From assembly GCA_049999725.1 (NCBI GenBank), contig JBNGIS010026023.1:33231-60895 (forward strand): a stretch of 27,665 nt of DNA, given 5' to 3'. The notes below the pieces were generated by a model. That model worked only from the letters and a program-made list of their open reading frames with translations. It did not search any database and was not told the origin of the DNA. Source of the DNA: Haplomitrium mnioides. Lineage: Eukaryota; Marchantiophyta; Haplomitriopsida; Calobryales. Positions 1 to 9,879 of this stretch are shown here, piece by piece (position 1 is the first letter of the stretch; each line of letters starts with the position of its first letter). The position numbers were made by a program, and so were the translations under genes.

Positions 1-249
1 AAGGATTCAATAGAGGAATTCTAGGAGGTACAAATGCTCCTCTATCCATTAGCTATCATAGTATCAAGTCAAACTTCTTATCTTTATTTATAAAGGATGG
101 GATATCCGCTATCATTTATTCATGAAAACTTGAAAGTTTGACTCTCTTGGAGTTCATGCAAAGTGGAGATTCCACTACTCCAAGAGGTCTTTAGTGCTTC
201 TCCAAAGAGGGGTAGTTCACACTTAGAGAAGACCAAGCTCTGATACCAT
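1..249 (-). mobile_element. Leader of a minus-strand chromovirus, partial at left edge
   Basis: This is the untranslated stretch just downstream of the PBS in a minus-strand gypsy element. Its reverse complement aligns along its whole length with 6281-6530, the leader of the plus-strand chromovirus; both share the phrases on either side of 'gagaagcactaaagacc' and 'gtacctcctagaatt'. Differences are mostly C/T or G/A, as expected for methylated, decaying transposon DNA. The element continues beyond position 1, so its gag and pol are not visible. Confidence 0.85.
237..248 (-). other. Primer-binding site (initiator tRNA-Met type)
   Basis: The minus strand reads TGGTATCAGAGC, the usual plant PBS complementary to the 3' end of initiator tRNA-Met. 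It lies one base inside the LTR end at 250. It is the minus-strand DNA priming site and fixes this LTR as a 5' LTR. Confidence 0.9.
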
Positions 250-372
250 TGTAACACTACACACATACATTACACACCAAAAATTAGCACAAACATAACA
301 CATACAAGAGTAGCGCATAAAGAACTTCAAGAACCCACAAGGTAAGAGATTCCCAACAAGGCCCTCTCTCTT

Positions 373-381
373 CTTTATATA
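373..381 (-). promoter_or_regulatory. TATA box of the LTR
   Basis: The minus strand reads TATATAAAG followed by a purine-rich stretch. The same box occurs at the matching place in the 3' LTR of the plus chromovirus (15109-15118, atataaag) and, decayed to acataaag, in its 5' LTR near 6159. Confidence 0.6.
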
Positions 382-509
382 CTAAGTGAAAAGCACTTTG
401 CTTACATAGGTGGCGAAACCCCATTGGTTCCTTTTCTTTCCCTTTCTAATTGGACCACCCTTTTTCCTCTCTCATTGATTGAACCACTCTTTACTTTTAT
501 TCTCCTTCT

Positions 510-737
510 GCCATGTGTCCTTATCTTTAGAACCTTCTATTTCTCTTTAACTCTTCTTTTGCCAAGTTTCCTTATCTTAGAACCTTCTATTTGCTTTAAT
601 CCTCTGCTTGCCACGTGTCCTTATCCTCTTCTAAAGTGCCCTTTCTTTCACTTTAATTCATTGAATTCCTCTCCTCTTGCCACGTGTCAATAGCACTCAC
701 TTTAATTCATTGACTTTCTCTCCTCTTGCCATGTGTC
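510..737 (-). promoter_or_regulatory. Ladder of G-box/ABRE-like motifs in the LTR U3
   Basis: On the plus strand the 10-mers gccatgtgtc (510), gccaagtttc (561), gccacgtgtc (610), gccacgtgtc (679) and gccatgtgtc (728) recur at spacings of 51, 49, 69 and 49 bases. Two keep the full CACGTG core with the ACGTGTC extension typical of abscisic-acid-response elements bound by bZIP factors; two have CATGTG, a single C-to-T change at the central CpG. The motifs lie upstream of the TATA box. A role in stress-responsive transcription is inferred from the motif, not shown. Confidence 0.55.
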
Positions 738-849
738 ACTTTCTCTATAATAGCACTCTCTTTTTGATACTCTAACTTAGTAATGGCTTTCTAGATAGAG
801 TTGTTGCTATTTTTTTAGTTGTTACTTACTAAAGTTAGTGATCGTTACA

Positions 850-3030
850 CCTTGGATGTCAAGTATGTTGTGACGTCTAGTAACCATGACAAGTAGTTGG
901 ATCCATCCAATCTCAGTGCTTGGAATTTTAGAGATTCTAGAGATGCCATTTGGAAGTTTGTGTTTTTTTTTTATGAGAATACTGGTGAATGAGAAAGATG
1001 CACAAGATTGTTTGGCGAATGCAGCTGTTGAGTCCGGGCTGCGATTAGCTGTACTTGGTATAGATTGGTGATCGATCCGAGTTTCAGTCCATCAGGAACC
1101 CATATACCTATTTATGTTTTCTGCCTTGAGCGGAAAAAAAAAATTTTTGAAATGAAAAACATGAAAGAATTGACTAAATGCGAGTCAATCGATATATACT
1201 ACCTAGAAATGAAATAAAAAATTAATGTTTCTAATTAATAAAGAAACTGCCTTGTATAAGTATGTCTCTACTGCTTCTGATATGCTTGTAGCGTGTCCTT
1301 CTAGAGCTTTCCTTGTGTGAGCCTAGTCTTCGATCGTTGTGGTGCCTCTTTGCAATATTGATTCTGTGAAGAAAGGAAAGGTTAAAGTTCTAGGTATGGC
1401 GTGATAGGAGTTTAGCTTGTGGAGGTGATATGGTTCAGGGAGGGATAGATACGTTCTAAGAAAAGAAAAGAATCAATCAAAGATAATCAAGAGATGCGTT
1501 GAGAAAACTAAACCACGAAGTTTTTGAACAAAAAGTGAGAGATCTTTAAGTGGCAAGATGCACTGTTTCCCTTCCATTGACTGTCAATATAGCTCTGTGT
1601 AGTCGTATGTGTGAAGGTATCTTTCACCGAAAGTATCTCTGGCTAAGTCTTCGTTGCTGCATGGACAAGTGAGTTGAACTTGTGCACCGGTAGGTGTAGC
1701 TTGTGCCTTGTCTCTCGGCTTTCCTCTGCTTTTCCTCCTATCGGATCCCTGCTATGTCATCCTTTCAGCTCTTCCTCGTAGCAGCAAGGTAATACAAGAA
1801 AATGAGAAGGAAAGAATAATAGGAAGGTGGTCAGCTTAGATGCTTATCCTTCAATGTTAGAAGTGAATGAAAGAAGGTAAGATAAAAGAGTCTAGTATAG
1901 GGGTTGGGAAACAAGTTCATATACTCTGGTGTTAAAGAAGAACGGGTGTACACGCTGATGTTGTCTTTTGTACTGGATAGTTCCAAGCAAAGAAGATGGA
2001 GAAGACAAGAGTCTCGCAAGGAACCATGGATTGAAAAGTAAAGAGAGATAATAGTGGTTCTTGACTAGAACGAGATATTAGTGCAGAAATGTAGCAGTGG
2101 AAATAGAACGAAAAAGGAGAATATGACATGATAGCTGTTGTTGTTAAAAAGTAGGAGGGATAGACAACTTTAGTTTGTCATAGGCGAGGAACAAAGAAAA
2201 AAAAACAAGGAGGATACAAAGAAGGTCGACCTTGGGCAAGCACAAAATGTTGTGGTGCTTTGCTGGAGTCGACAAAGAAAGAAAGTTATGAACTAATGTT
2301 GCGTAGATGTCATTGAATAGATATGAACAGAAAAAGGAAAGATCACTCATGAGATCGCAGTAGAGAGTGATGTCATCAGGTAGAGAGCAAAATATCTCCA
2401 AGCAGGTATCACGGAGATGAGCAATGAGGTGCCAAGCGGATAAAAAAAGTGTCACCAAACATATGAGCTAGAGGTTTGCCAAACAAAGAACACAAGGTCG
2501 CCTAGTAGATGAGCAGAGCGTCGTCAAATTGAAGAGTGAGGATTCGTCAAAAAGAGGAGCAAGAAGTCACCAAGCAATGCGTTGAGCTGCGACGGCTTCG
2601 AAAAAAGGGGGCAAAAACATTGAGCAAGAAGCTAGGGTCGTGAAGGTGAGCACACCCTAGTTCGTACGAGAGGTATTCAAAAGNNNNNNNNNNNNNNNNN
2701 NNNNNNNNNNNNNNNNNNNNNNNNNNNNNNNNNNNNNNNNNNNNNNNNNNNNNNNNNNNNNNNNNNNNNNNNNNNNNNNNNNNATAAGAAAAATGGTGTT
2801 GCAGCAGAGAAGTGGAGAAAAGTTCACCGCCGAGAAAAAGAGAATGTGAGTACGCAAATGACGAGTACATGAGAGCTTCCTCAATTGTTGGTGTGGATTG
2901 AGCGCATGTGGGAAAAAAAATTCTCTAGAGTTTGTCATGTTGATAACTTGTTATCGCATGAGCGCTGCACAGATACACATGGGAGTCTCAAGATGAGTGA
3001 ATAGAATGAATGGTAGATGACTACCTACAT
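850..3030 (+). repeat. Repeat A, inverted and shortened relative of repeat B
   Basis: Read on the plus strand, this segment parallels the minus strand of 20170-22670 from end to end: the opening CTTGGATGTCA block (852), the block around gattggtgatcgatccg (1064), the block 'cttatccttcaatgtta' (1842), the block near caccctagttcg (2652) and the end block 'gattgagcgcatgtggg' (2897). It is about 300 bases shorter than B. No retrotransposon protein is recognisable in it. Small ORFs here do not match between the copies and look like chance. It is cut at its left end by the LTR at 849 and has a 100-N gap inside. Confidence 0.7.
2684..2783. other. Assembly gap of 100 N
   Basis: Exactly 100 N, a conventional placeholder. 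It falls inside repeat A, so the length missing is unknown and repeats probably caused it. Confidence 0.98.
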
Positions 3031-3033
3031 AGC

Positions 3034-3034
<1 letters not shown>

Positions 3035-3081
<47 letters not shown>

Positions 3082-3091
3082 NNNNNNNNNN

Positions 3092-3138
<47 letters not shown>
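3035..3138. repeat. (TA)n microsatellite with 10-N gap
   Basis: An uninterrupted TA dinucleotide run with ten N at 3082-3091. It lies exactly between the end of repeat A and the RNase H end of gypsy element C, so it marks a junction. The open frame across it (runs of Tyr-Ile) is not a gene. The true length cannot be taken from this assembly. Confidence 0.97.
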
Positions 3139-3141
<3 letters not shown>

Positions 3142-3149
3142 CCTACAAC

Positions 3150-3850
3150 ATACATATATATGTATTTGCAACCTCCAATCTATTTAGTCAATGATCCGGT
3201 CTTTGTGACAATGGATCAAGATAGTATGGAACCTTCTCGACTTGTACTCTAACTTGATATCAAAGAGTTGTAGTTGAGCTTCCCATCAATGATGATGACT
3301 TGCCATATTTTCTAAGTGAATTGATTGCAACAAAGACTTATAATCGATGTGTATAAATACATGCTTTTCTAAAAGATAGTGTCTCCAAACTTTGGTAGCA
3401 TAAACCATCACCAATCATTCTCTATCCCTTGTAGAATAATTTCTCTTCACTACATTTAGTCGACGTGACATAAAGGGAATCGAATGAAGTCCATCCTCAA
3501 ACTCTTGTTGTAACACTGTTCCAATAACAAAACTAGAGGACTCAAAATCAACTTTCCGTCGTGCATTTGGATCACAATTGTAGAATTTGACGAGTAGACA
3601 CCGCATCATTGAGTCGTTGAAATGCCTCTTGCTTTTCGGTTGTCTATTGAAACTTTCCCTCTTTGCCTAGCAAATCCATAAGTGGTGCAACAATATGGGC
3701 ATAGTAATGGATGAGTCTTCGATGAAAACTTGCCAATCCATTGAAAGCTTGAACATCATTTGTATCATTTGATGTTGGCCACTTTGTAGCAACTTTAATT
3801 TTCTTTTCCTCTATCTTGATGCCATCCGGAGATCTTTATATCCTAGGTAA
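3150..3850 (-). pseudogene. RT connection and RNase H of gypsy element C (decayed)
   Basis: Read on the minus strand from 3850 downward, a part resembling the RT thumb/connection comes first (ending FNGLASFHRR..., then AHIVAPLMDLL), followed by RNase H: the start around VDFESSSFVIGTVLQQ, then LHSIPFMSRRL and NYSTRDRE, and in another frame VWRHYLLEKHVFIHIDYKSL. The catalytic DAS start of RNase H reads ESS. There is a stop inside the thumb (FQ*TTEKQ), one after DRE, and several after 3300. No integrase follows; the homology fades into the TA repeat near 3150. Confidence 0.8.
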
Positions 3851-3851
3851 G

Positions 3852-4470
3852 TCAAATCTTGCTTCCAAAACTCATACTAAGACTTCTTGAAATAAAACTT
3901 TGAATTGCGTAGTATTTGCAATACTTCTTTGAGATCATCTCGATCCTGATACTCAACTTACTTTTATTAAAGATAAGGAAAGTGTTCAAAAACACCAACA
4001 CTAACTTATTAGAAACTCGATGCATTAAATCCATAAATATTGTCGGAGCATTCCTAAAGCCAAATGTAAGAACCTTCCACTCAAAATGCTGATACCTTGT
4101 ACGAAAAGCTATCTTTGGTTCATAACTTGGCTTGATAGGAATTTGCCAATAGCCACTTCGAAGATGCAACTTATAAAAGAATTGTGCACCACTTAATTGA
4201 TCCAACAAGTCATCAATATGAGGTAGAAGATAGGCATTCTTCACTGTTTGATTGTTCAATCTTTGATAGTCTTTACAAAGACAAAATCCACCATTTGTCT
4301 TTGGTACAAAGAATACCAGATCTCCCCAAAGAAAAGTGATATGTTGAATGAAATTCTTTTCAAGAAGATCCATCAAGGTCTTTCAAAGATCCTCCAGGTC
4401 TTGTAGTGATAATTGATATATCGGTTGATTACAATGAGTACTTCATGGTATCAACTCAATCGGAAAAGGC
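3852..4470 (-). pseudogene. Reverse transcriptase core of gypsy element C (inactive)
   Basis: The frame from 4376 shows the Ty3/gypsy RT order: GDLVFFVPKTNGG, LCKDYQRLNNQTVKN, LPHIDDLLDQLSGAQFF, then YKLHLRSGYWQIP, IAFRTRYQHFEWKVLTFGFRNAP. Two hallmark catalytic sites are lost: the motif A aspartate (usual KIDLRSGY) is His at codon 4164-4166, and the usual aspartate pair of the (F/Y)xDD motif reads Asn-Thr at 3981-3986 (FLNTFLIF). Upstream to about 4470 the RT N-terminal region (QPIYQLSLQDLEDL) continues with a stop. The enzyme would copy element RNA into DNA; this copy cannot. Confidence 0.88.
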
Positions 4471-4889
4471 ATTCCTCAATCATCTCGCAACCCCTTCTGC
4501 AAATCCTCCAAAAACACATCCAAAAACCCCTTCAAAATGTAATCTATTATTGAAGTAGGTGTATTTTTTCCTCCCTCTTTACTCAAGTCCATCAAGGACT
4601 TGATCCAAGCAACAAAAACATGCAACTCTTACTCCATTTAATTAACATGTTGAACTGATTTAGACTTCTTCACCAACGGTATTGAACACCCCAAAAGAAA
4701 TTTCCTACCTAAAAAGGTAACTTGAATTTGTCATTTTTCTTAGTGAAATTGAGCATATCGATCTTTAAGCTAAAGCAACTCTAAAATGACGTCTTATTGT
4801 ATTGGTGCAATAAAAAATTGCATAGATTCTCCAAACTCTTTTCCAATCCTTCAAAGAAATAGCCTTTGATAGCAAAACACGTCATGCTT

Positions 4890-5015
4890 TTGGCTATTGG
4901 CCATAGTCACAACACTCCCCTTGATATATCTAATTTTTTCTTTGAATAGCTTAGCAAATTGTATTGATATACAATTTTTAGAACTCTTTCTATCCACCAA
5001 CATTCTACAAGAGTG
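4890..5015 (-). pseudogene. Aspartic protease remnant of gypsy element C
   Basis: The minus strand reads RMLVDRKSSKNCISIQFAKL, matching a retroelement aspartic protease start in which DSG/DTG is expected; here the active triad is DRK. A run of stops separates it from the RT at 4470. Between 4470 and 4890 the frame is broken, but short matches to the protease-RT linker remain. The domain would process the polyprotein; this copy is inactive. Confidence 0.6.
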
Positions 5016-5023
5016 CTCTTCAA

Positions 5024-5762
5024 TCATACCATTAAGATGGAATAAGGTACTTCAAATTCCTTTAGAAATTTAATTCCATTACAGCTTGCAAAGTTTTGAG
5101 TATATGGTTCAAATGGTTGAGAAAGTGTTCTAGCTTGAGTAGTAGTAAGTAATGAGTCATGTTGCTCTACAATACGCATTACTTTTTCTAGATAAGCTTG
5201 CTCTCTCATTGTAACTTCCATTCTTGTGTGAGGCTTCAATCCTTGAACAAAGCGGTCTAGTGTTTCTTCTTCTCTTTTATCAAGAAGTTGCATAATTGTG
5301 TATTGAAAATATGTCATATAGCCTCTCAATGTATCAAGTTGCTTCAATTTGGCCAATCAATCTCTTGCTACTTTTAATAAATTTACAATCCTAAATCTTG
5401 GAATCATCGCTTCTTTGAATTCACACCAAGAAACAATAGGAGAAACAAATCCACATTGTGTTTGTTCTATTTGATATCTCTACAAAGTCTTTGTAACTCC
5501 TTCCAATTAACTTGTCACAAATAGAATTTGTCGACCATCTATTCTCATGTTTGCAACTTCAAAATATTACTTTCAATCAAACATAAAGCTCTCAAAATAC
5601 CCCACAAAACATCTTCACATCATTTTCTTTTGGCATTAGAAATTTCTTATAACTCTCTTCTTCTCAAAAAGTTCCTCTTTCTTTCATTCTCACTTCCAAA
5701 ATGCGTGAAAGATGTTCAAGCCATTGTTGCATTGCTTGAACCACTGCCTCTTGATTTACCAT
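5024..5762 (-). pseudogene. gag: gag of gypsy element C (broken)
   Basis: The probable start is the ATG at 5760-5762, reading MVNQEAVVQAMQQWLEHL, a typical gag opening, and it runs into a stop near 5665. The frame 5024-5356 shows the retrotransposon gag core: LKQLDTLRGYMTYFQ, LLDKREEETLDRFVQGLKP and VTMREQAYLEKVMRIVEQ. The part between is frameshifted. No CCHC zinc knuckle is visible before the protease. The start codon lies only about 60 bases from the PBS at 15247-15258 once the nested chromovirus is removed. Gag would form the cytoplasmic particle shell. Confidence 0.8.
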
Positions 5763-5787
5763 ATAACTCATCACCAAAAGGAAACCA

Positions 5788-6280
5788 GGTAATGGTCACT
5801 AACTTTAGTAAGCTTTAACAAAAAATGAAGCAAAATATAGTGTCAACTATGTCTAGAAAGCTATTACTAAGCTAGAGTAGCAAAAACGGTTGTTATTATA
5901 AAGAGTTGCACACATGGCAAGAGGAGAGAAAGTTAGTGAATTAAAGTGAAAGAGGAAGTTTAAATAAGAACATGTAGCAAGCAAAGAATTAAAGTAAAGA
6001 GAAGGTTCTAAAGATAAGGACACGTGGAAAAAAGAGAATAAAAGTAAAGAGTGGTCTAATTAGAGTGAGAGAGAAAAGAGAGGTCCAATTAGAAAATAAT
6101 AGAAAAGGAACCAATGGAGTTCCTCCACCTACGTAAGCAAAGAGCTTTCAATCAAGTACATAAAGAAGGGAGAGTGTCTTGTTTGGCATCTCTTACATTG
6201 TGAGTTTTTGACGTTCCTTGTGCGTTTCTCTTGTACATGTTTGTGTTAACTTGTGTGCAATGCATGGGTGTAGTGTTACA
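5788..6280 (+). mobile_element. 5' LTR of the plus chromovirus (493 bp)
   Basis: Aligns with 14654-15239 and with the minus strand of 250-849. The expected TG start is GG here; the end is GTGTTACA, directly followed by the PBS. It is about 93 bases shorter than the 3' LTR, mainly because it has three rather than five G-box-like units: cacatggc (5911), acatgtagc (5970) and cacgtgga (6021), spaced 60 and 50. The TATA box is decayed to acataaag. Confidence 0.9.
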
Positions 6281-6281
6281 A

Positions 6282-6293
6282 TGGTATTAGAGC
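6282..6293 (+). other. Primer-binding site (initiator tRNA-Met, one mismatch)
   Basis: TGGTATTAGAGC differs from the consensus TGGTATCAGAGC at one C-to-T position and follows the LTR end by one base. Confidence 0.88.
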
Positions 6294-6929
6294 TTGGTCT
6301 AATCTAAAGAAGTGTGGATTACCCATCTTTTGAGAAGCACTAAAGACCTTTTGGATTAGTGGAATCTCTACTTTGCATTAACTCCAAGAGAGTTAAACTC
6401 TCTAGTTTTTATGAGTAAAGTATAGCAGATATACCATCCTTTAAGAATGAAAATAAAAGGTTTGACTTGATACTATAGTTAGAAGAGCATTTGTACCTCC
6501 TAGAATTTCTCTATTGAATCATTTTAATATTCATGTGTTTAACATTGACAAACATTTCTTTTGCCAAATTTTAGTATACAATTTTGGGGATGATTTTATG
6601 GTTTTTGTGATGGAATCAAGTGAACATGTTATCTTTCAAATGGTAAATTATGGTGTTTCATAGGATTGTTTTATTTACGTTTGTTGGTAGATAGAAAATG
6701 AATTTGAACCAAACTCTTGTAGAAGAGTTCAACTCTAAATGTCGCATTTCTATTTGAGTAATGCTTGAGCAAATGCAACGAGATTTTCTTATTTGTAGGT
6801 TTCGAGAGAGGTTTTGTGATTTGATGTTCACATCAACGAAACCTTTTATTTTACCTATTCTTCATAATTGGATTGTGTATGTATTTGTTTTCATATGAAG
6901 TATAAGTAGTTAAGTTGTGGCAGAAAATC
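6294..6929 (+). other. Untranslated leader of the plus chromovirus
   Basis: About 640 bases between PBS and gag with no credible frame. The first 240 bases match the leader at 1-236 (minus strand). The rest is T-rich and many-stopped. Confidence 0.7.
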
Positions 6930-7789
6930 ATGGAGGCAAATTCTAGCAATCTAGAAGAAAGAGCTTGGATGATGGCAAAGGTGGAAGAACTTCAAGTAGT
7001 CTTTATAACAAGCCAACAATAAATAAATATGTTAATGGCGAAGATGGTGAAAATGCGGTTGCAACAAAAGAATGGAAAAGGGAGTCGAGAAACATTGCTT
7101 CAAAAGATGAGAAAGTCATGTAAAGTGGAGATTTGTGGAGAGAGTCATATGGTAGGTGTCATAGAAGGATGGGTGTATCAGATGGAAGTTCATATGCCCT
7201 ATTATCTACATACGTCACATTTGGAGAAGGGACTATTTGCAAGGTCATTTTTAACGGAGCACGCATTTATTTGGCTACAAGGATGGGAGCGACAAGAAAA
7301 ACACAAGGGGAACAACTTTTGTGGAGCAACCTTAAAGAGGGCTTATAACAAAATTTCAAAGCGGTTGACTTTATATTAACTGCAAGTACTAAGCTTTGAG
7401 AGTTAGAGAAACAAAGATCCCTTGGAAAATTTTTGCAAGGATTAAAAAGGAAGATTTGAGGGGAAGTTATGATGCACAATCTGAAGGATGTTAATGAAGC
7501 CATCTTGTTTACTCAAAGAATTGAAGGAACATTGGGGATTGTGCAAACATGAGGAAATTATGGCCCTATGCTCATGGAGTTGAGACATATTAGAAGAAGA
7601 GATTTCAATTGCCCCAATCAACAACTAGAAGGACCACACAATGCTATAGAAAGGAGAACTAAAGAACAACAAGAAACACAAACATACTACAATTGTGGTC
7701 AAATAGGGCATATTCCACCGAATTGTAGAGCAGTACGACGGAATCAAGGGCGATTGATTCGACGACCTCTTCACAATATCAACATATGA
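6930..7789 (+). pseudogene. gag: gag of the plus chromovirus (broken)
   Basis: The chosen start is the ATG at 6930, reading MEANSSNLEERAWMMAK, a usual gag opening for plant gypsy elements; it hits a stop at about 7020. In scattered frames follow pieces of the gag core: AFIWLQGWERQ (about 7262), LKEGL, ELEKQRSLGKFLQGLKRK, NLKDVNEAILFTQRIEG. Near the end a CCHC zinc knuckle reads YYNCGQIGHIPPNC (7685-7726): the first Cys codon, expected at 7685-7687, is TAC (Tyr), a single G-to-A change, so zinc binding is lost. At least three stops and two frameshifts are visible. Confidence 0.85.
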
Positions 7790-7939
7790 GAAGATGAAGA
7801 ATGTGAGAGAAACAAGAGGCACTTGTAAAAAAACCTTGTGGTTTTTTGGGATTAAGAAGAAATGCAAGGAAAGGTTTCGACAAAAGTAAATATAATATAT
7901 AGAAAAACAAAAAATTGGAGACTAGTTGTTGTTGATGGA

Positions 7940-8228
7940 TGGATGAAATGATTGGCAATAAGATGTTTTGGTAGACTCGAGGGCGGAGGAAAATTATCTA
8001 TCGCAAGCAATAACTTTGAAGTTGAAGTTGCCAATTGAAAAAGAAGAGTACAAGCTGGTTGAAATAGCAAATGGCCAAAGTGAGCCTATTGAACGTTTGT
8101 CTCAAACTATAGCTCTACATATGGGCAACTACAACGAGAATTTCGAGTGGAAGATCACTACATTGGCCAGATATGATGTGATTCTTGGAATGAAATGGCT
8201 GCAAAGATATAACACGCCAGTAGATTAG
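7940..8228 (+). pseudogene. Aspartic protease of the plus chromovirus (inactive)
   Basis: The frame 7968-8228 reads VDSRAEENYLSQA, where retroelement proteases have DSG followed by A: the catalytic triad Asp-Ser-Gly is Asp-Ser-Arg. The C-terminal part, ARYDVILGMKWLQRYNTPVD, matches the conserved YDVILGMxWL end of the domain. Flap-region residues between are plausible. It follows gag by about 150 bases containing stops. Confidence 0.85.
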
Positions 8229-8500
8229 CGAAAGAAGACACTCATGATATCTCAATGGAATATTTGGGGAGATGGAGTAGGACCACATTCAAGGCACCTA
8301 CCATTATATGTGATTGGAGCACATTCAATCAAAAGGCAAGATACTGTGTTTTAAGGACTTCCATCCAATACACCCATCGACGAGTGCAAATGGAATCAGG
8401 AGGAGCGCGAATGAGGTTTTCTAGAGTAGTGTAGTTGGAAATGATGAGAAAAAATTAGGCATGTAGAGCTATGAAGGCATTCAAATTAATAAAAATAAAA
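8229..8500 (+). other. Protease-RT linker remnant
   Basis: AT-rich chromovirus-like sequence with many stops that should lead into RT. No RT motif is seen before base composition changes near 8500-8520. The exact junction with the GC-rich block cannot be fixed by eye. Confidence 0.45.
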
Positions 8501-8799
8501 TAAATTGTTTTAATATGACTATCGAAGCTTAACGAGGGAGGAAGGATCGAGAGTCGGACGATGACGAAGAAGGTAGAACTGGCAAACTGAAGGAGCAGAA
8601 AGAGGAGGATGTTGTGAATGACGCGAGCAACGACAATAGTAGTATGTCATTTGTCGAAATGGGGATGGTCGCTGATTCGACTGCGGGTCGATATCTGGTA
8701 GAGCGGCGTAGCAAAGAGAGGTATGGGTAATTTTGTCTACCACCTCTATGGGACTTTTCCGGGGGTCCTTTGGTTCTTCTCCTTTGTTGCAGAATACTT

Positions 8800-9030
8800 G
8801 CAGCTTGTCCCCTTCGTTTCTCTGCCTCACCTACTAGAATCCCCTTTCCTTCTCTCCCCCTGCCTCTTCTTCCTTTTCGCTTTCCCTCCGAAATTTTTTG
8901 TTGCTCAGAGTTGTCTTCATTCTCTCCTTCCCTCACTTCTCCCCTAGTGTCGTTCTTTCCTTTCTGGCTTTCCTCTCTTTCCTTGTTCCCCTTTTTTCGA
9001 GTGTTCCTTTTAATTCTCTTCTTTTTATAT
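8800..9030 (+). repeat. Pyrimidine-rich tract
   Basis: About 230 bases of mostly C and T on the plus strand, e.g. the run from tccttctctcccc (8847). The Lys/Arg/Glu-rich frame on the other strand (8529-9038) is a by-product. Just downstream the sense changes to purine-rich. Confidence 0.7.
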
Positions 9031-9879
9031 TGAGTCATTTTCCTATAAACGGGGTGCTACCAAGGGACGATCTCCTTGGGTATCAATGAAGATAGCAAAG
9101 GGGGGAAATGACTGAAGTAGAGAGCCAGAATTGCTTTATTGCAAGTATAAGGAAGAAATATCGAGAACACAGAGCCATTGGAACAAGACCCAGGCGAGGC
9201 CCGATGGGCCACCTGGACGACAGCATCACAGGAGCTCCGACGAGATATTTAAGCAGCAGGAATCCTTGAAGCGAATTGGCCACACCACAAGTACAAGGGA
9301 GAGCAAGGTGAGAGCAGAGCATGTAAAAGGGGACAAAATGGAAAAAAGGAGTCAAGACAGCCAGGTTGCAGGCATGTCGGGATATAACATTAGTTGCCGA
9401 TGAACCTTGCCTAATGTGAACAAGAGCCTAGGAAACGGGCAGATTTCCCATCCAGAGGTGACTCCCAACCAAATAGACCTCGAGGCCACTAAGCCAAGAC
9501 CCTGCCAAGGGGATCATCGAGAGAGTGTCATCAGGGCGGCCAACAGAGCAGAGGGTTGAGACCATCAAGCACCCCACCAAGCAATTTGAGCATAGACGCG
9601 CACCAAGAGAGGGGCCACGGGAACTGTTAGGTTCAGATTGAAAGCCAGAATTGCTAGGAAGGCATCGCCATCCGGAGGGGGAAATTGAGGGAGTGCACTG
9701 GACGAAAGGATGGGGGCCCAAGGTAGAGATAGAAACTGCAGCAGGCCAAGGACTCTCAACATGTGGGAGAGGAATCCACCGAGACATTGAGGCACCACTA
9801 ACGAAACCCACACATGTCAAGACCATAGCCAAGAGTTAAGGAGAGCCAATCAGCTAGGAAATAAACCGAAGGAGGGAGG

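Larger units (their letters stand above)
250..849 (-). mobile_element. 5' LTR of minus-strand chromovirus (600 bp)
   Basis: On the minus strand the LTR starts TGTAACGATCAC at 849 and ends GTGTTACA at 250, so it has TG...CA ends, immediately followed by a PBS. It is the same family as the LTRs at 5788-6280 and 14654-15239. It contains a TATA box (ATATAAAG, near 373-381) and, upstream of it in U3, five evenly spaced G-box-like motifs. Outside it at 850 begins repeat A, so this element inserted into that repeat; its other LTR and target duplication are off the window. A 90-codon open frame on the plus strand here is only the pyrimidine-rich complement of the U3. Confidence 0.88.

Noticed and set aside
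424-693. 89-codon plus-strand ORF, Leu/Phe-rich
   Set aside because: It is the complement of the purine-rich U3 of the minus-strand LTR; no start context, family or conservation in sister LTRs.
3010-3252. 80-codon ORF with Tyr-Ile repeats
   Set aside because: It is the translation of the TA microsatellite and ten N.
8529-9038. 169-codon Lys/Arg/Glu-rich minus-strand ORF
   Set aside because: Low-complexity product of the pyrimidine tract; no domain.
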